Notes: generated by a model from the sequence alone, not told the origin. Counted from the first letter of the stretch, positions 16,056 through 26,244 are shown. The stretch: DNA of 64,000 bases from Zobellella endophytica (GCF_003012775.1 NZ_PXYG01000009.1:1-64000), one strand, 5' to 3'. Numbers and translations: made by a program.

Positions 16056-16913
16056 TCAGGCGGCGCTGGTGCCGCGGCTAATCCATTGGCCGAAGACCGC
16101 CACGATGCGGTCCAGTACGAAGCCCACCAGGCCCACGTAGATCAGGGCCAGCACGATGTCGCTGATCAGCGAGGCGTTCCAGGCGTCCCAGATAAAGAAA
16201 CCGATGCCCACGCCGCCGATCAGCATCTCGGCGGCGACGATGGCCAGCCACGACAGGCCGACCCCGATGCGCAGCCCGGAGAAGATGTAGGGAGCGGCGG
16301 CGGGCAGCATGATACGTACGAAATACTCGGCGCCGTTCAGCCGCAGTACCCGGGCCACGTTACGGTAGTCTTCGGGAATGTTGCGCACCCCCACCGAGGT
16401 GTTGATGATGATGGGCCAGATGGAGGTGATGAAGATCACGAAGATGGCGGACGGGTTGCTGTCCTGGAAACCGGCCAGGGAGATCGGCAGCCAGGCCAGG
16501 GGCGGCACGGTGCGCAGCACCTGGAAGATGGGGTCGAGGCCGCGCATGGCCCAGGTGGACTGGCCTACCAGGACCCCCAGGCTCACGCCCGCCACCACCG
16601 CCAGGCAGTAGCCGTAGGCCACCCGTTCCAGGCTGGCGAGGATCTGCCAGGCCATGCCCACATCGTTGCCGCCGTTGTTGTAGAAGGGATCGGCGATCAG
16701 CTCCCAGGTATCGCTCAGCACCTGGCTGGGCGGCGGCAGGGCGGCGTTGCTGCCGGAGCACAGCAGCTCCCACAGCAACAGCAGCCCGGCCAGGATCACC
16801 AGCGGCGGGGCCAGATGGTTCAGGCCGTAGCGCAGTACGGGGGTGAGCGCCGCCGGCCGGCGGCGGACCTTGTCCAGGGGATTGATCGATGCGGAAGTGC
16901 TGTCGGTGCTCAT
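16056..16913 (-). CDS. nrtB: Nitrate ABC transporter permease NrtB/NasE
   Basis: 285 aa with about six membrane segments and the EAA-type loop facing the ATPase (EDYRNVARVLRLNGAEYFVR). The sequence FIWDAWNASLISDIVLALIY is typical of nitrate permeases. It lies between nrtA (16-base gap) and nrtD in one operon, and its expression should depend on read-through of the nrtA leader. Confidence 0.93.
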   Translation of the reverse strand: MSTDSTSASINPLDKVRRRPAALTPVLRYGLNHLAPPLVILAGLLLLWELLCSGSNAALPPPSQVLSDTWELIADPFYNNGGNDVGMAWQILASLERVAYGYCLAVVAGVSLGVLVGQSTWAMRGLDPIFQVLRTVPPLAWLPISLAGFQDSNPSAIFVIFITSIWPIIINTSVGVRNIPEDYRNVARVLRLNGAEYFVRIMLPAAAPYIFSGLRIGVGLSWLAIVAAEMLIGGVGIGFFIWDAWNASLISDIVLALIYVGLVGFVLDRIVAVFGQWISRGTSAA

Positions 16914-16929
16914 GATAATGCTCCTTGGA

Positions 16930-18243
16930 TCAGGCCAGCTTCTTGATGGCCAGGCTGTCGAGGTAGGCCATGGGGTTCTCGGGATCGAACCGCTTGCCGT
17001 CGAAGAAGGTTTCGATGCCGCGAGAGCGGGAGGCGGGGATGTCGGCCTTGTCCACTCCCAGCTCGGCGGCGGCGGCCCGCCACAGGTCTTCCCGGTTGAC
17101 CCGGGCGATCAGTGCCTGGGTGTCGAGGTTGGTGGGCAGGTAGCCCCAGCGCATGTTTTCCACCAGGAACCACAGGTCGTGGCTCTGGAAGGGGTAGGAG
17201 GCCTGGTCCTTCCAGTAGCGCATCTGCTGCGGGCTGTTCTCCACGATGCGGCCGGTGCCGTAGTCGAAGTGGCCCTGCATGCGATTGATGATGTCCTTGA
17301 AGGGCGCGTTGATCCAGCGGCGCTTGGCGCAGATCTGTGCTACTTCCTCGCGGTTTTCCGGCTGTTCGCAGAAGATCTGTGCTTCCATGATCGCCTTGAG
17401 CAGCGCCTTGGTGGCGTTGGGGTGCTGGTCCACATAGTCGGCGCGCATGGCGAAGGCCTTTTCCGGGTGGTTGTGCCACAACTCGCCGGTGGTGTTGGCG
17501 GTGTAGCCGATGCCCTGGTGGATCAACTGCTCGTTCCAGGGCTCGCACACGCAGAAGGTATCCATGCTGCCCACCTTCATGTTGGCCACCATCTGTGCCG
17601 GCGGCACCACTATGGTGGAAATGTCCTGGTTGGGATCGATACCGCCGGCCGCCATCCAGTAGCGGATCCAGAGATCGTGGGTGCCGCCGGGAAAGGTCAT
17701 GGCCGCTTTCACCTGGTGGCCGCCGGCCTGCTTGGCGGCCAGCGCCTGCTTGAACTCGGCCAGATCCAGCCCGACCCTGAGCTCCTGGTACTCCTTGCCC
17801 ACCGAGATGCATTGGCCGGCCAGGTTGAGCCGGGCCAGGGTGTACATGGGGGTGGGCACATTGTTGGCGGTCATGGCGCCGGAGCTGATCAGGTAGGGCA
17901 TGGAGGAGAGAATATGGGCGCCGTCGATGCCGTTGCTGGCCGAGCCCAGCACCAGGTTGTCGCGGGTGGTGCCCCAGGAAGACTGCTTGAGCACCTGCAC
18001 TTCGGTCATGCCGTGCCTGGCGAAAAAGCCTTTCTCGTCGGCCACGAACAGCGGCGCCGCGTCGGTGAGGGCGATAAAGCCCAGCTTGGCGGACCTGGTT
18101 TCGAGCGGGCCGGTGCTTTCCGCCGCCCAGCCCAGGCTCGGCAGGCTGCTCCACAGGGCGGCCCCGCCGGCGGCGGCCAGGGAGGCTTTGAGGAAGTGCC
18201 GGCGTCCGGCGGCGTCCACGGGGACGGACATTTTCTTGGTCAT
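16930..18243 (-). CDS. nrtA: Nitrate ABC transporter substrate-binding protein NrtA/NasF
   Basis: 437 aa with a twin-arginine signal (GRRHFLKASLAAAGGAALW), as expected for this receptor family. The mature protein contains GFIALTDAAPLFVADEKGFF, the NrtA/CmpA hallmark, and captures nitrate or nitrite. The start at 18243 is preceded by AAGGA at a good distance. First gene of nrtABD, transcribed from a sigma-54 promoter through an attenuator leader. Confidence 0.94.
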   Translation of the reverse strand: MTKKMSVPVDAAGRRHFLKASLAAAGGAALWSSLPSLGWAAESTGPLETRSAKLGFIALTDAAPLFVADEKGFFARHGMTEVQVLKQSSWGTTRDNLVLGSASNGIDGAHILSSMPYLISSGAMTANNVPTPMYTLARLNLAGQCISVGKEYQELRVGLDLAEFKQALAAKQAGGHQVKAAMTFPGGTHDLWIRYWMAAGGIDPNQDISTIVVPPAQMVANMKVGSMDTFCVCEPWNEQLIHQGIGYTANTTGELWHNHPEKAFAMRADYVDQHPNATKALLKAIMEAQIFCEQPENREEVAQICAKRRWINAPFKDIINRMQGHFDYGTGRIVENSPQQMRYWKDQASYPFQSHDLWFLVENMRWGYLPTNLDTQALIARVNREDLWRAAAAELGVDKADIPASRSRGIETFFDGKRFDPENPMAYLDSLAIKKLA

Positions 18244-18264
18244 GGTTCATTCCTTCGATTTGCC

Positions 18265-18314
18265 AAAAAAAAAAGCCCACTCGCCGCTGCATCTGCATGC
18301 AGCCTGCGGTGGGC
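18265..18314 (-). terminator. Attenuator terminator in the nrtA leader
   Basis: On the minus strand GCCCAC (18314-18309) pairs with GTGGGC (18280-18275). An inner CTGCAT/ATGCAG stem extends the hairpin, and ten U residues follow (18274-18265). It ends about 20 bases before nrtA, so without antitermination the operon would be shut off. Its first three bases are shared with the second ANTAR-type hairpin. Confidence 0.85.
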
Positions 18315-18350
18315 AACGTTGCCTGAATGAAGGAGTCCGCCGTTGGACTC
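18312..18350 (-). promoter_or_regulatory. Two-hairpin NasR (ANTAR) target in the nrtA leader
   Basis: Hairpin P1 (18350-18333): stem GAGTCC/GGACTC with hexaloop AACGGC. Hairpin P2 (18323-18312): stem GGC/GCC with hexaloop AACGTT. A 9-base linker separates them. Both loops have A at position 1 and G at position 4, the defining bases of ANTAR targets. P2 overlaps the terminator's 5' arm at 18312-18314, so the two cannot form together. The short P2 stem is the weakest part of the match. Confidence 0.8.
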
Positions 18351-18366
18351 GTCTATGTGCTTTCAA

Positions 18367-18382
18367 AGCAGAAACCGTGCCA
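18367..18382 (-). promoter_or_regulatory. Sigma-54 promoter of nrtABD
   Basis: The minus strand reads TGGCACGGTTTCTGCT, matching TGGCAYRNNNNTTGCW except for one base in the -12 box. The predicted start is near 18356, just ahead of hairpin P1, so the whole leader would be transcribed. Confidence 0.78.
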
Positions 18383-18468
18383 GCGTGGAAAGGTTGCCAC
18401 TAAAGAGTTATTTCTTAAGGGTTAACCCTTTGGTGGTGTTTCACGGGCCGGTTCACGGGTGGTCGGCC

Positions 18469-18505
18469 TGGCTCATGATGGTGCGTTTTGCACCGCATTA
18501 AGGCA
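18469..18505. promoter_or_regulatory. Pair of NtrC-like enhancer sites
   Basis: Two 17-base sites (18469-18485 and 18489-18505) each contain one perfect half of the consensus TGCACC-N5-GGTGCA, as TGGTGC and TGCACC, with a partial second half. Their centres lie about 121 and 141 bases upstream of the predicted nrtA start, close to classic NtrC enhancer positions. The region also serves yqiA on the other strand. Inference from motif and spacing. Confidence 0.45.
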
Positions 18506-18577
18506 GTGAATGTCGTTGTGGTTGCCGGGGCGGGCGGGTAAGCTCGCAGGCAGTTTTTTTCCGCAGGAGTGCACAGC

Positions 18578-19150
18578 ATGACGGCCACGCTGCTTTATCT
18601 GCACGGCTTCAATTCCTCACCCCAGTCGATCAAGGCCCGGCTGATGGGAGAGCATCTCGCCCGGCACCGGCCCGATATCCGCCTGGTGTGTCCGCAGCTG
18701 GCGGCCACCCCGGCGGCGGCCTGGAGTCAGATAGCGGCGATCTGCGATGGGCTGGAGGGTCCCTTCGGGGTGGCGGGCAGCTCCCTCGGCGGTTTTTGGG
18801 CCACCCGGGTGGCCCAGCTGTACGGGGTACGCGCCGTGGTGATCAACCCGGCGGTCAATCCCCATATCCTGCTCGGCGACTGGCTGGGCGAGCAGCACAA
18901 CCCCTATACCGGCGAGCGCTATGTCCTGACCGCCGGGCACATGGCCGAGCTGGCCGCCCTGCGGGTGGACGCGCCGGGCTGCCTGGAGCGCATCTGGCTG
19001 CTGCAACAGCAAGGTGACGAGGTGCTCGACTACCGGGAAGCGCTGGACTACTACCGCTTCGCCCGGGTCTGCATCCAGAAGGGCGGCGACCATTCCTTCA
19101 TCGGCTTCGAGCACTACTGCGCCCAGATCATCCGTTTTCTCAAGCTGTAA
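18578..19150 (+). CDS. yqiA: YqiA family esterase
   Basis: 190 aa alpha/beta-hydrolase. LLYLHGFNSSPQS at the N-terminus and the nucleophile elbow AGSSLGGFWA (Ser near residue 68) are typical; a C-terminal GGDHSF supplies the His. The ATG at 18578 is preferred over a GTG at 18569 because GCAGGAG lies 8 bases upstream. E. coli YqiA hydrolyses short acyl esters; its physiological role is unclear. Normally downstream of cpdA, it is here separated by the nas block but still precedes parE. Confidence 0.9.
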   Translation: MTATLLYLHGFNSSPQSIKARLMGEHLARHRPDIRLVCPQLAATPAAAWSQIAAICDGLEGPFGVAGSSLGGFWATRVAQLYGVRAVVINPAVNPHILLGDWLGEQHNPYTGERYVLTAGHMAELAALRVDAPGCLERIWLLQQQGDEVLDYREALDYYRFARVCIQKGGDHSFIGFEHYCAQIIRFLKL

Positions 19151-19217
19151 GCCGTAAGCTGGAAGCGGGAGGTGTTCCAAGTCCTTCAGGCTTCCAGCTT
19201 CAAGCTTCCGGCTTTCA
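19149..19217. repeat. GCTTCCAGCTT-type intergenic palindrome
   Basis: AAGCCGTAAGCTGGAAGC is followed ~30 bases later by GCTTCCAGCTTCAAGCTTCC and GGCTT, forming an imperfect hairpin between yqiA and parE. Related copies occur at 23418-23467, 32480-32508, 47801-47834 with 47941-47975, and 56985-57005. All are intergenic. Confidence 0.6.
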
Positions 19218-19260
19218 GTAGTAAGATGCCCGCCAATACCCCTGATTACCGAAGGTCAAT

Positions 19261-21156
19261 ATGACATCGAGTCAATATACTGCCGACGCCCTTGAGGTGC
19301 TCAATGGCCTGGAGCCGGTGCGGCGTCGCCCCGGCATGTATACGGACACCGCCCGTCCCAACCACCTGGGCCAGGAGGTCATCGACAACAGCGTGGACGA
19401 GGCCCTGGCGGGCCACGCCGGCAAGGTCGAGGTGATACTGCACGACGACCAGTCGCTCGAGGTGATCGACGACGGCCGGGGCATGCCGGTGGACATCCAC
19501 CCGGAGGAAGGCATCTCCGGGGTGGAGCTGATCTTCTGCAAGCTGCACGCCGGCGGCAAGTTCTCCAACAAGAACTACCAGTTTTCCGGCGGCCTGCACG
19601 GGGTGGGCATTTCCGTGGTCAACGCCCTGAGTACCCGGGTGGACGTCACCGTGCGGCGCGGCGGCCAGGTGTTCGAGATGGCCTTCGAGCACGGCAACAA
19701 GGTGAGCGAGCTCACCGTGACCGGCACCTGCGGCCAGCGCAACACCGGCACCCGGGTGCGCTTCTGGCCCGATGCCAGCTATTTCGACTCGCCCAAGTTT
19801 TCCTCCACCCGCCTGAAGCACCTGCTCAAGGCCAAGGCGGTGCTCTGCCCCGGGCTTGCCATCCGCTTCGAGGACAGGGTCAACAACGAGACCCTGGAGT
19901 GGTGCTATCAGGACGGGCTCAAGGATTACCTGGTGGAGGCGGTGAAGGAGTTCACTTGCCTGCCGGAGCAGCCGTTTACCGGCAACTTCGCCGCCGAGCA
20001 CTCGGCGGTGGAATGGGCCCTGACCTGGCTGCCGGACGGCGGCGAAGGGCTGGGCGAGAGTTACGTCAACCTGATCCCCACCGCCCTGGGCGGCACCCAC
20101 GTCAACGGCCTGCGCCAGGGCCTGCTGGACGCCATGCGCGAGTTCTGCGAGTTCCGCAACCTGTTGCCGCGCGGGGTCAAACTGACTCCGGACGACATCT
20201 GGGAGCGCTGCGCCTACATCCTGTCGGTGAAGATGCAGGATCCCCAGTTCGCCGGCCAGACCAAGGAGCGGCTGTCGTCGCGCCAGAGCGCGGCCTTCGT
20301 CTCCGGGGTGGTGAAGGACGCCTTCAGCCTGTGGCTGAACCAGCATATCGAGCTGGCCGAACAGATCGCCGAGCTGTGCATCAGCAGCGCCCAGCGCCGG
20401 CTGCGCCAGGCCAAGAAGGTGGTGCGCAAGAAGGTGACCCAGGGCCCGGCCCTGCCCGGCAAGCTGACCGACTGCGCCTGCTCGGACCCCATGCAGGGCG
20501 AGCTGTTCCTGGTGGAAGGGGACTCGGCCGGCGGCAGCGCCAAGCAGGCGCGGGACCGGGAGTTCCAGGCCATTATGCCGCTGCGCGGGAAAATTCTTAA
20601 TACCTGGGAAGTGGAGTCCGGCCAGGTGCTGGCCTCCCAGGAAGTGCACGACATCTCGGTGGCCATCGGCCTGGATCCGGACTCGGACGACCTGTCCGAC
20701 CTGCGCTACGGCAAGGTGTGCATCCTGGCCGACGCCGACTCGGACGGCCTGCACATCGCCACCCTGCTGTGCGCCCTGTTCGTGCGCCACTTCCGCACCC
20801 TGGTGGAGCGGGGCCATGTGTACGTGGCCATGCCGCCCCTGTACCGCATCGACGTGGGCAAGGAGGTGTTCTACGCCCTCGACGAGGACGAGCGCGACGG
20901 GGTGCTGGAGCGGATCGCCGCCGAGAAGAAAAAGGGCAAGGTGCAGGTCACCCGCTTCAAGGGCCTGGGCGAGATGAACCCCAAGCAGCTGCGCGAAACC
21001 ACCCTGGATCCCAACACCCGCCGGCTGGTGCAGCTGACGGTGGAGGATGCCGAGGCCACGGAGCAACTAATGGACATGCTGCTGGCCAAGAAGCGTTCCG
21101 GCGATCGCCGGGAATGGCTGGAAACCAAGGGCAACCTGGTCGACCCCCTGGCCTGA
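19261..21156 (+). CDS. parE: DNA topoisomerase IV subunit B (ParE)
   Basis: 631 aa, matching gammaproteobacterial ParE. The GHKL ATPase motifs ([44 protein letters not shown]), the TOPRIM motif [11 protein letters not shown] (residue ~420) and the metal-binding DADSDGLH are intact. With ParC it decatenates sister chromosomes. parC follows after 10 bases. The start [14 protein letters not shown] fits homologues. Confidence 0.97.
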   Translation: MTSSQYTADALEVLNGLEPVRRRPGMYTDTARPNHLGQEVIDNSVDEALAGHAGKVEVILHDDQSLEVIDDGRGMPVDIHPEEGISGVELIFCKLHAGGKFSNKNYQFSGGLHGVGISVVNALSTRVDVTVRRGGQVFEMAFEHGNKVSELTVTGTCGQRNTGTRVRFWPDASYFDSPKFSSTRLKHLLKAKAVLCPGLAIRFEDRVNNETLEWCYQDGLKDYLVEAVKEFTCLPEQPFTGNFAAEHSAVEWALTWLPDGGEGLGESYVNLIPTALGGTHVNGLRQGLLDAMREFCEFRNLLPRGVKLTPDDIWERCAYILSVKMQDPQFAGQTKERLSSRQSAAFVSGVVKDAFSLWLNQHIELAEQIAELCISSAQRRLRQAKKVVRKKVTQGPALPGKLTDCACSDPMQGELFLVEGDSAGGSAKQARDREFQAIMPLRGKILNTWEVESGQVLASQEVHDISVAIGLDPDSDDLSDLRYGKVCILADADSDGLHIATLLCALFVRHFRTLVERGHVYVAMPPLYRIDVGKEVFYALDEDERDGVLERIAAEKKKGKVQVTRFKGLGEMNPKQLRETTLDPNTRRLVQLTVEDAEATEQLMDMLLAKKRSGDRREWLETKGNLVDPLA

Positions 21157-21166
21157 GGACGAGAGA

Positions 21167-23416
21167 ATGAGCAACCACGACTTTACCATGGAAGGGGTGG
21201 AGCGCCTGCCGCTGCACACCTTCACCGAGCAGGCCTACCTCAACTACTCCATGTACGTGATCATGGACCGGGCCCTGCCCCATATCGGCGACGGCCTGAA
21301 GCCGGTGCAGCGCCGCATCATCTACGCCATGAGCGAGCTGGGCCTGTCGGCCCTGTCCAAGCACAAGAAATCCGCCCGCACCGTGGGCGACGTGCTGGGT
21401 AAATACCACCCCCACGGCGACTCCGCCTGTTACGAGGCCATGGTGCTGATGGCCCAGCCCTTCTCCTACCGCTACCCGTTGGTGGACGGCCAGGGCAACT
21501 GGGGCGCGCCGGACGATCCCAAGTCCTTCGCCGCCATGCGCTATACCGAGGCGCGGCTGTCGCGCTTTTCCGAGCTGCTGCTGTCCGAGCTGGGCCAGGG
21601 CACGGTGGAGTGGACGCCCAACTTCGACGGCACCCTGAAGGAGCCGCGCATGCTGCCGGCCCGGCTACCACACATATTGCTCAACGGGGTGACCGGCATC
21701 GCCGTGGGCATGGCCACCGACATCCCGCCCCACAACGTGCGCGAACTGGCCAATGCCTGCGTGCACCTGCTGGAGCACCCCCAGGCGACCGTGGCCGAGC
21801 TGATGGGCTTCGTGGCCGGGCCCGATTACCCGACCCGGGCCGAGATCATCACCCCCAGGGCGGAGATCCAGAAGATCTACGAAACCGGCAAGGGCAGCAT
21901 CAAGATGCGCGCCGTCTACCAGCTGGAGCAGGGCGATATCGTCATCACCGCACTGCCGCACCAGGCCAGCGGCGGCAAGATCCTGGAGCAGATCGCCGCT
22001 CAGATGCAGGCCAAGAAGCTGCCGATGGTGGCGGATCTGCGCGACGAGTCGGATCACGAGAACCCGACCCGGCTGGTGATCATCCCCCGCTCCAACCGGG
22101 TGGACGTGGAACAGCTGATGCAGCACCTGTTCGCCAGCACGGATCTGGAGAAAAACTACCGGGTCAACCTCAACATGCTGGGGCTGGACAACCGGCCTCA
22201 GGTGAAGAGCCTGGATCTGATCCTGAACGAATGGCTGCGCTTTCGCCGCGAGACGGTGCGCAACCGGCTGCAGTACCGGCTGGATAAGGTCGAGGCTCGG
22301 CTGCACATCCTGGCCGGCTTGCTGATTGCCTTCCTCAATATCGACGAGGTGATCCACATCATCCGCACCGAGGACGAGCCCAAGCCGGTGCTGATGGCGC
22401 GTTTCGGGCTGACCGAGACCCAGGCCGAGGCTATCCTCGAGCTGAAACTGCGCCACCTGGCGAAGCTGGAAGAAATGAAGATCCGCGGCGAGCAGGACGA
22501 GCTGGCCGCTGAGCGCGACAAACTGGCCCAGATCCTGGGCTCCGAGCGTCGGCTCGGCACCCTGCTGAAGAAGGAGATCCTGGCCGACGCCGACAAATAC
22601 GGCGACGATCGGCTCTCGCCGCTGGTGGAGCGGGCAGAGGCCAAAGCCCTGAGCGAGAAGGAACTGGTGCCGAGCGAGCCGGTCACCGTGGTGCTGTCCG
22701 AGAAGGGCTGGATCCGTGCCGCCAAGGGGCACGAGGTGGATGGCGGGGCCTTGAGCTACAAGGCCGGCGACGGCTTCCTCGATGCCGCCATGGGACGCAG
22801 CAACGAAGCGGCGGTGTTCCTGTCCAATATCGGCCGGGCCTATGCCCTGGACGCCCACAGCCTGCCCTCGGCCCGGGGCCAGGGCGAGCCGCTGACCGGC
22901 CGCTGCAGCCTGAGCCCGGGCGAACAGGCCCGCTTCGTGCTGATGGGGGAGGACGATAGCCTGTTCCTGCTGGCCTCCGACGCCGGCTACGGCTTCGTCT
23001 GCCGCTACGGCGACATGGTCAGCCGTAACAAGAACGGCAAGGCCCTGCTCTCGGTGCCGGAAGGTGGGCGGGTGCTCAAGCCCGCCGCCATCGCCACCCT
23101 GGACAGCGACCTGTGCATGGCCATCACCAACGAGGGGCGTATGCTGCTGTTCCCGCTCAAGGACCTGCCGCTGCTGGCCAAGGGCAAGGGCAACAAGATT
23201 ATCGGCATCCCTTCCGCCAAGGTGCAGGCCCGGGAGGACTTCATCAAGCAGCTGGTGGTGGTGCCCGAGGGCATGAACGTCACCCTGCACGCCGGCAAGC
23301 GCAAGCTGACCCTCAAGCCCGCCGATCTCGAGCACTACAAGGGCGAGCGCGGCCGCCGCGGCGCCCTGCTGCCCAGGGGCCTGCAACGGGTGGACGGCAT
23401 CGAGCTGGAAGCCTGA
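21167..23416 (+). CDS. parC: DNA topoisomerase IV subunit A (ParC)
   Basis: 749 aa. The breakage-reunion domain carries the catalytic Tyr in [10 protein letters not shown] (Tyr126). The quinolone-resistance region reads [14 protein letters not shown], so Ser86 and Glu90 (E. coli 80 and 84) are wild type. Coiled-coil and C-terminal beta-pinwheel regions follow. The immediate link to parE differs from E. coli, where other genes intervene. Confidence 0.97.
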   Translation: MSNHDFTMEGVERLPLHTFTEQAYLNYSMYVIMDRALPHIGDGLKPVQRRIIYAMSELGLSALSKHKKSARTVGDVLGKYHPHGDSACYEAMVLMAQPFSYRYPLVDGQGNWGAPDDPKSFAAMRYTEARLSRFSELLLSELGQGTVEWTPNFDGTLKEPRMLPARLPHILLNGVTGIAVGMATDIPPHNVRELANACVHLLEHPQATVAELMGFVAGPDYPTRAEIITPRAEIQKIYETGKGSIKMRAVYQLEQGDIVITALPHQASGGKILEQIAAQMQAKKLPMVADLRDESDHENPTRLVIIPRSNRVDVEQLMQHLFASTDLEKNYRVNLNMLGLDNRPQVKSLDLILNEWLRFRRETVRNRLQYRLDKVEARLHILAGLLIAFLNIDEVIHIIRTEDEPKPVLMARFGLTETQAEAILELKLRHLAKLEEMKIRGEQDELAAERDKLAQILGSERRLGTLLKKEILADADKYGDDRLSPLVERAEAKALSEKELVPSEPVTVVLSEKGWIRAAKGHEVDGGALSYKAGDGFLDAAMGRSNEAAVFLSNIGRAYALDAHSLPSARGQGEPLTGRCSLSPGEQARFVLMGEDDSLFLLASDAGYGFVCRYGDMVSRNKNGKALLSVPEGGRVLKPAAIATLDSDLCMAITNEGRMLLFPLKDLPLLAKGKGNKIIGIPSAKVQAREDFIKQLVVVPEGMNVTLHAGKRKLTLKPADLEHYKGERGRRGALLPRGLQRVDGIELEA

Positions 23417-23473
23417 CAGCTCGAGGCTGGAAGCGGGAGGCTGATGTTGCCCCCGCTTCACGCTTCAGGAACT

Positions 23474-23597
23474 GACACTCGCCGTTTCAGCCTGCTGCGA
23501 ACATTCATTGGATGTTCGGTCAGGCTGAAATGGCTCGTCAAGGCGAGGCAAGCCCGTCCCCTGTGACGGTCGGCTGAGCCGCTCCCTTTGTCCGCCT
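23474..23597 (-). repeat. Structured intergenic element, copy A (one outer arm missing)
   Basis: Read on the minus strand, it begins with the arm AGGCGGACAAAGGGAGCGGC, then CGTCACAGGGG, then the hairpin TTTCAGCCTG...CAGGCTGAAA enclosing GAACAT/ATGTTC, and ends GGCGAGTGTC. It matches copy C (60211-60405) but lacks the closing outer arm. It fills most of the 245-base gap after parC. Confidence 0.75.
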
Positions 23598-23661
23598 ATT
23601 CTGGCATCAGCGTTGCGTGTTTAAGTCAGTCTGAAGGCCCGAGCAATCGGGCCTTGTCGTT

Positions 23662-25239
23662 TCAGGAGGAATAGCGTCCGTCCTGCAGGCGGCGCAGGTG
23701 CCAGGGGTTGTCGTCCTGCAGTGCCTCGGGCAGCAGGCCGGGCGGGCAGTCCTGGTAGCAGACCGGGCGCAGGAAGCGCTGTATCGCCGCCGAGCCGACC
23801 GAGGTGGTGCGGCTGTCGGAGGTGGCCGGCCAGGGGCCGCCGTGCACCATGGCGTGGCATACCTCGACCCCGGTGGGAAAGCCGTTGAACAGCACCCGGC
23901 CGGCCTTGCGCTCCAGCCGCGGCAGCAGCCGCCGGGCCAGGGCGCCGTCCTGATCATCCATCTGCACGGTGGCGGTGAGCTGGCCTTCCAGCGTGTCGAG
24001 CACCGCCGCCAGCTCGGTCTCGTCCCGGCAGCTCACCAGCAGGGCGCTGGCGCCGAACACCTCCTGTTGCAGTTGCTCGTCCGCCAGGAAGTGCGTGGCG
24101 CTGGTACGGAACAACCGGGGCTGACAGCCGTTCGGCCTGGCATCTTCCGGCCCTGATCCCAGGCTTTCCACACCCTCGGCCCGGCTCAGGGCATCGACGC
24201 CCTCCCGATAGGCCTGATGGATGCCGGGGGTCAGCATGGTCTGGGGCTCGGCCCGGGTCAGCGCCTCGGCGGCCAGTTCGGCGAAACGGTTCAGCGCCGG
24301 GCTGTCCAGTCCCAGTATCAGCCCGGGGTTGGTGCAGAACTGGCCGGCGCCGAGCTGCAGCGAGCCGGCGAAGCCCGCCGCCAGGGTGTCGGTGCGGTTA
24401 GCCAGGGCGGCGGGCAACAGCAGTACCGGGTTGATGCTGCTCATCTCCGCATAGACCGGGATGGGTTCGCGGCGGGCCTGGGCGGTGGCAAGCAGAGCCT
24501 GGCCGCCCTGGCGGGAACCGGTGAAGCCGACCGCCTTGATGTGCGGATCCGCCGCCAGTGCCTGGCCGACACTGTTACCGCTGCCGTAGAGCAGGGAGAA
24601 GACGCCGTCCGGCATACCGCTCTCCAGGGCCGCGGCCACCACCGCCCGGCCGACCAGCTCGGAGGTGCCCGGGTGGGCCGAGTGGGCCTTCACCACCACC
24701 GGGCAGCCGGCCGCCAGGGCCGAGGCGGTGTCGCCGCCGGCCACCGAAAACGCCAGCGGAAAGTTGCTGGCGCCGAACACCGCCACCGGCCCCAGGGGAA
24801 GGTGCTGCAGCCGCAGATCGGCGCGGGGCAGGGGCGTGCGCTGCGGTTGCGCCGGGTCGATGCGTACTCCCAGCCAGTCGCCGGCGCGTACCACCTCGGC
24901 AAACAGGAGCAACTGGCCGATGGTGCGGCCCCGCTCTCCCTCCAGTCGGGCCCGGGGCAGGCCGGTTTCCAGCATGGCACGCTCGATAAGGGCATCGCCC
25001 AGCGCCAGTATCTGTGCGGCGATGGCCTCCAGAAAGGCGGCGCGGGCCGCCGGGGCGCTGTGGCGGTAGGGCTCGAAGGCGGTCTCGGCCAGGGCACAGG
25101 CCTCGGCCACCTGGGCCGGGCTGGCACCAGGGTAGCCGGGCTCCAGCCGTTCGTTGGTGGCGGGGTTGATACCGTAAATGGCGGCGGCTTCGCCGCTGGC
25201 CTGGCGGCTGCCCAGCAGCAGCTGTGCTGTCAGTGACAT
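23662..25239 (-). CDS. 2-oxoglutarate (alpha-ketoglutaric) semialdehyde dehydrogenase
   Basis: 525 aa aldehyde dehydrogenase of the NADP-type subgroup that oxidises 2,5-dioxopentanoate to 2-oxoglutarate. Visible motifs are [33 protein letters not shown], the general-base Glu in [10 protein letters not shown] and the catalytic Cys in AGQFCTNPG. It is the last step of non-phosphorylating pentonate and aldarate routes, and it ends the acid-sugar cluster, 9 bases after the FAH-type gene. Assignment is from family and context; in vivo substrate unproven. Confidence 0.85.
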   Translation of the reverse strand: MSLTAQLLLGSRQASGEAAAIYGINPATNERLEPGYPGASPAQVAEACALAETAFEPYRHSAPAARAAFLEAIAAQILALGDALIERAMLETGLPRARLEGERGRTIGQLLLFAEVVRAGDWLGVRIDPAQPQRTPLPRADLRLQHLPLGPVAVFGASNFPLAFSVAGGDTASALAAGCPVVVKAHSAHPGTSELVGRAVVAAALESGMPDGVFSLLYGSGNSVGQALAADPHIKAVGFTGSRQGGQALLATAQARREPIPVYAEMSSINPVLLLPAALANRTDTLAAGFAGSLQLGAGQFCTNPGLILGLDSPALNRFAELAAEALTRAEPQTMLTPGIHQAYREGVDALSRAEGVESLGSGPEDARPNGCQPRLFRTSATHFLADEQLQQEVFGASALLVSCRDETELAAVLDTLEGQLTATVQMDDQDGALARRLLPRLERKAGRVLFNGFPTGVEVCHAMVHGGPWPATSDSRTTSVGSAAIQRFLRPVCYQDCPPGLLPEALQDDNPWHLRRLQDGRYSS

Positions 25240-25248
25240 GGGTTTCTC

Positions 25249-26244
25249 CTAGTTCCAGTGACGTACTGTGGCAATGGTTTGCTCCTGCTGCCAAGCCACA
25301 GGATTGCGCAGCGGGCGGCCGAAGGCGGGAAGGCTGATTTCGAACACATCGCCTTCCCGGGTCTGAATGCCGTCGCCGAAGCTCAGTGTCGAGGTGCCGA
25401 AAAAATGTACATGTACATCGCCCGGACGACGAAACTGGGCGTACTTGAAGTGGTGATGCTCCAGGTTGGCGAAGCTGTGCGCCATATTTTCTTCGCCGGT
25501 GACGAAGGGTTTCTGCCACAGTACCTCGCCGTTGCGCAGGATGCGGCTCTGTCCCTCGAGCCGGACCGGCAGCGGATCCAGCAGCAACTCGGGCCCGAAA
25601 CTGCAAGCCCTGAGCTTGGAGTGGGCCAGCCACAGGTAGTTGGCCTTTTCGGTGACATGATCGGAGAACTCGTTGCCTACCGCATAGCCCAGGCGCCAGG
25701 GGTGGCCCTGCTCGTCGATGAGGTAGAGGCCCACCAGCTCCGGCTCCTCGCCGGCATCCTCGGCGAAGGCGGGCACCGGCAGCGGGGCCTCCGGGTCGAC
25801 GACGATACTGCCGTCGCCCTTGTAGAACCACTCGGGCTGGGCACCGATCTCGCCGGCGGCGGGCTTGCCGCCATCCAGCCCCAGTTTGAACATCTTCATC
25901 GAGTCGGTAAGGGTTTCTTCACCCGCGGCCAGCCTGGCGTGCATGGCGGAACGGGTGTCGGCGCTGCCCAGGTGGGTCAGGCCGGTCCCGGTCACCAGGC
26001 AATGGGCCGGATCCGGATGGCTGAGGGGGGCCCGCAGCCGCCCTTCGCGGACGATTTGCTCGTAGTCGAGACGGGTATCGCCGGCCCGCAGCCTGGCTTC
26101 TTCCGCCAGGGCCCGGCCATGGGCCAGGGCGTCGCGGGCCAGCTGGTAGGTGCCGCCCTCTACCTCGAGCAGGCGGATGTGTTGATTGTCTTCCACCGTA
26201 CCGACCGCCAGCCGGCCCTGGTATTCAAACTGAATCAAACGCAT
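25249..26244 (-). CDS. AraD1/GguC family (FAH superfamily) keto-acid dehydratase candidate
   Basis: 331 aa, similar to GguC/AraD1 proteins, a branch of the fumarylacetoacetate hydrolase superfamily. Seen: LVTGTGLTHLGSADTRSAMH, EPELVGLYLID, GYAVGNEFSDHVTEKANYLW with acidic metal ligands, and VHFFGTSTLSFGDG. Relatives convert 2-keto-3-deoxy-pentonates to 2-oxoglutarate semialdehyde, the substrate of the adjacent dehydrogenase. It sits 4 bases after the enolase-superfamily gene. The step is inferred, not proven. Confidence 0.78.
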   Translation of the reverse strand: MRLIQFEYQGRLAVGTVEDNQHIRLLEVEGGTYQLARDALAHGRALAEEARLRAGDTRLDYEQIVREGRLRAPLSHPDPAHCLVTGTGLTHLGSADTRSAMHARLAAGEETLTDSMKMFKLGLDGGKPAAGEIGAQPEWFYKGDGSIVVDPEAPLPVPAFAEDAGEEPELVGLYLIDEQGHPWRLGYAVGNEFSDHVTEKANYLWLAHSKLRACSFGPELLLDPLPVRLEGQSRILRNGEVLWQKPFVTGEENMAHSFANLEHHHFKYAQFRRPGDVHVHFFGTSTLSFGDGIQTREGDVFEISLPAFGRPLRNPVAWQQEQTIATVRHWN

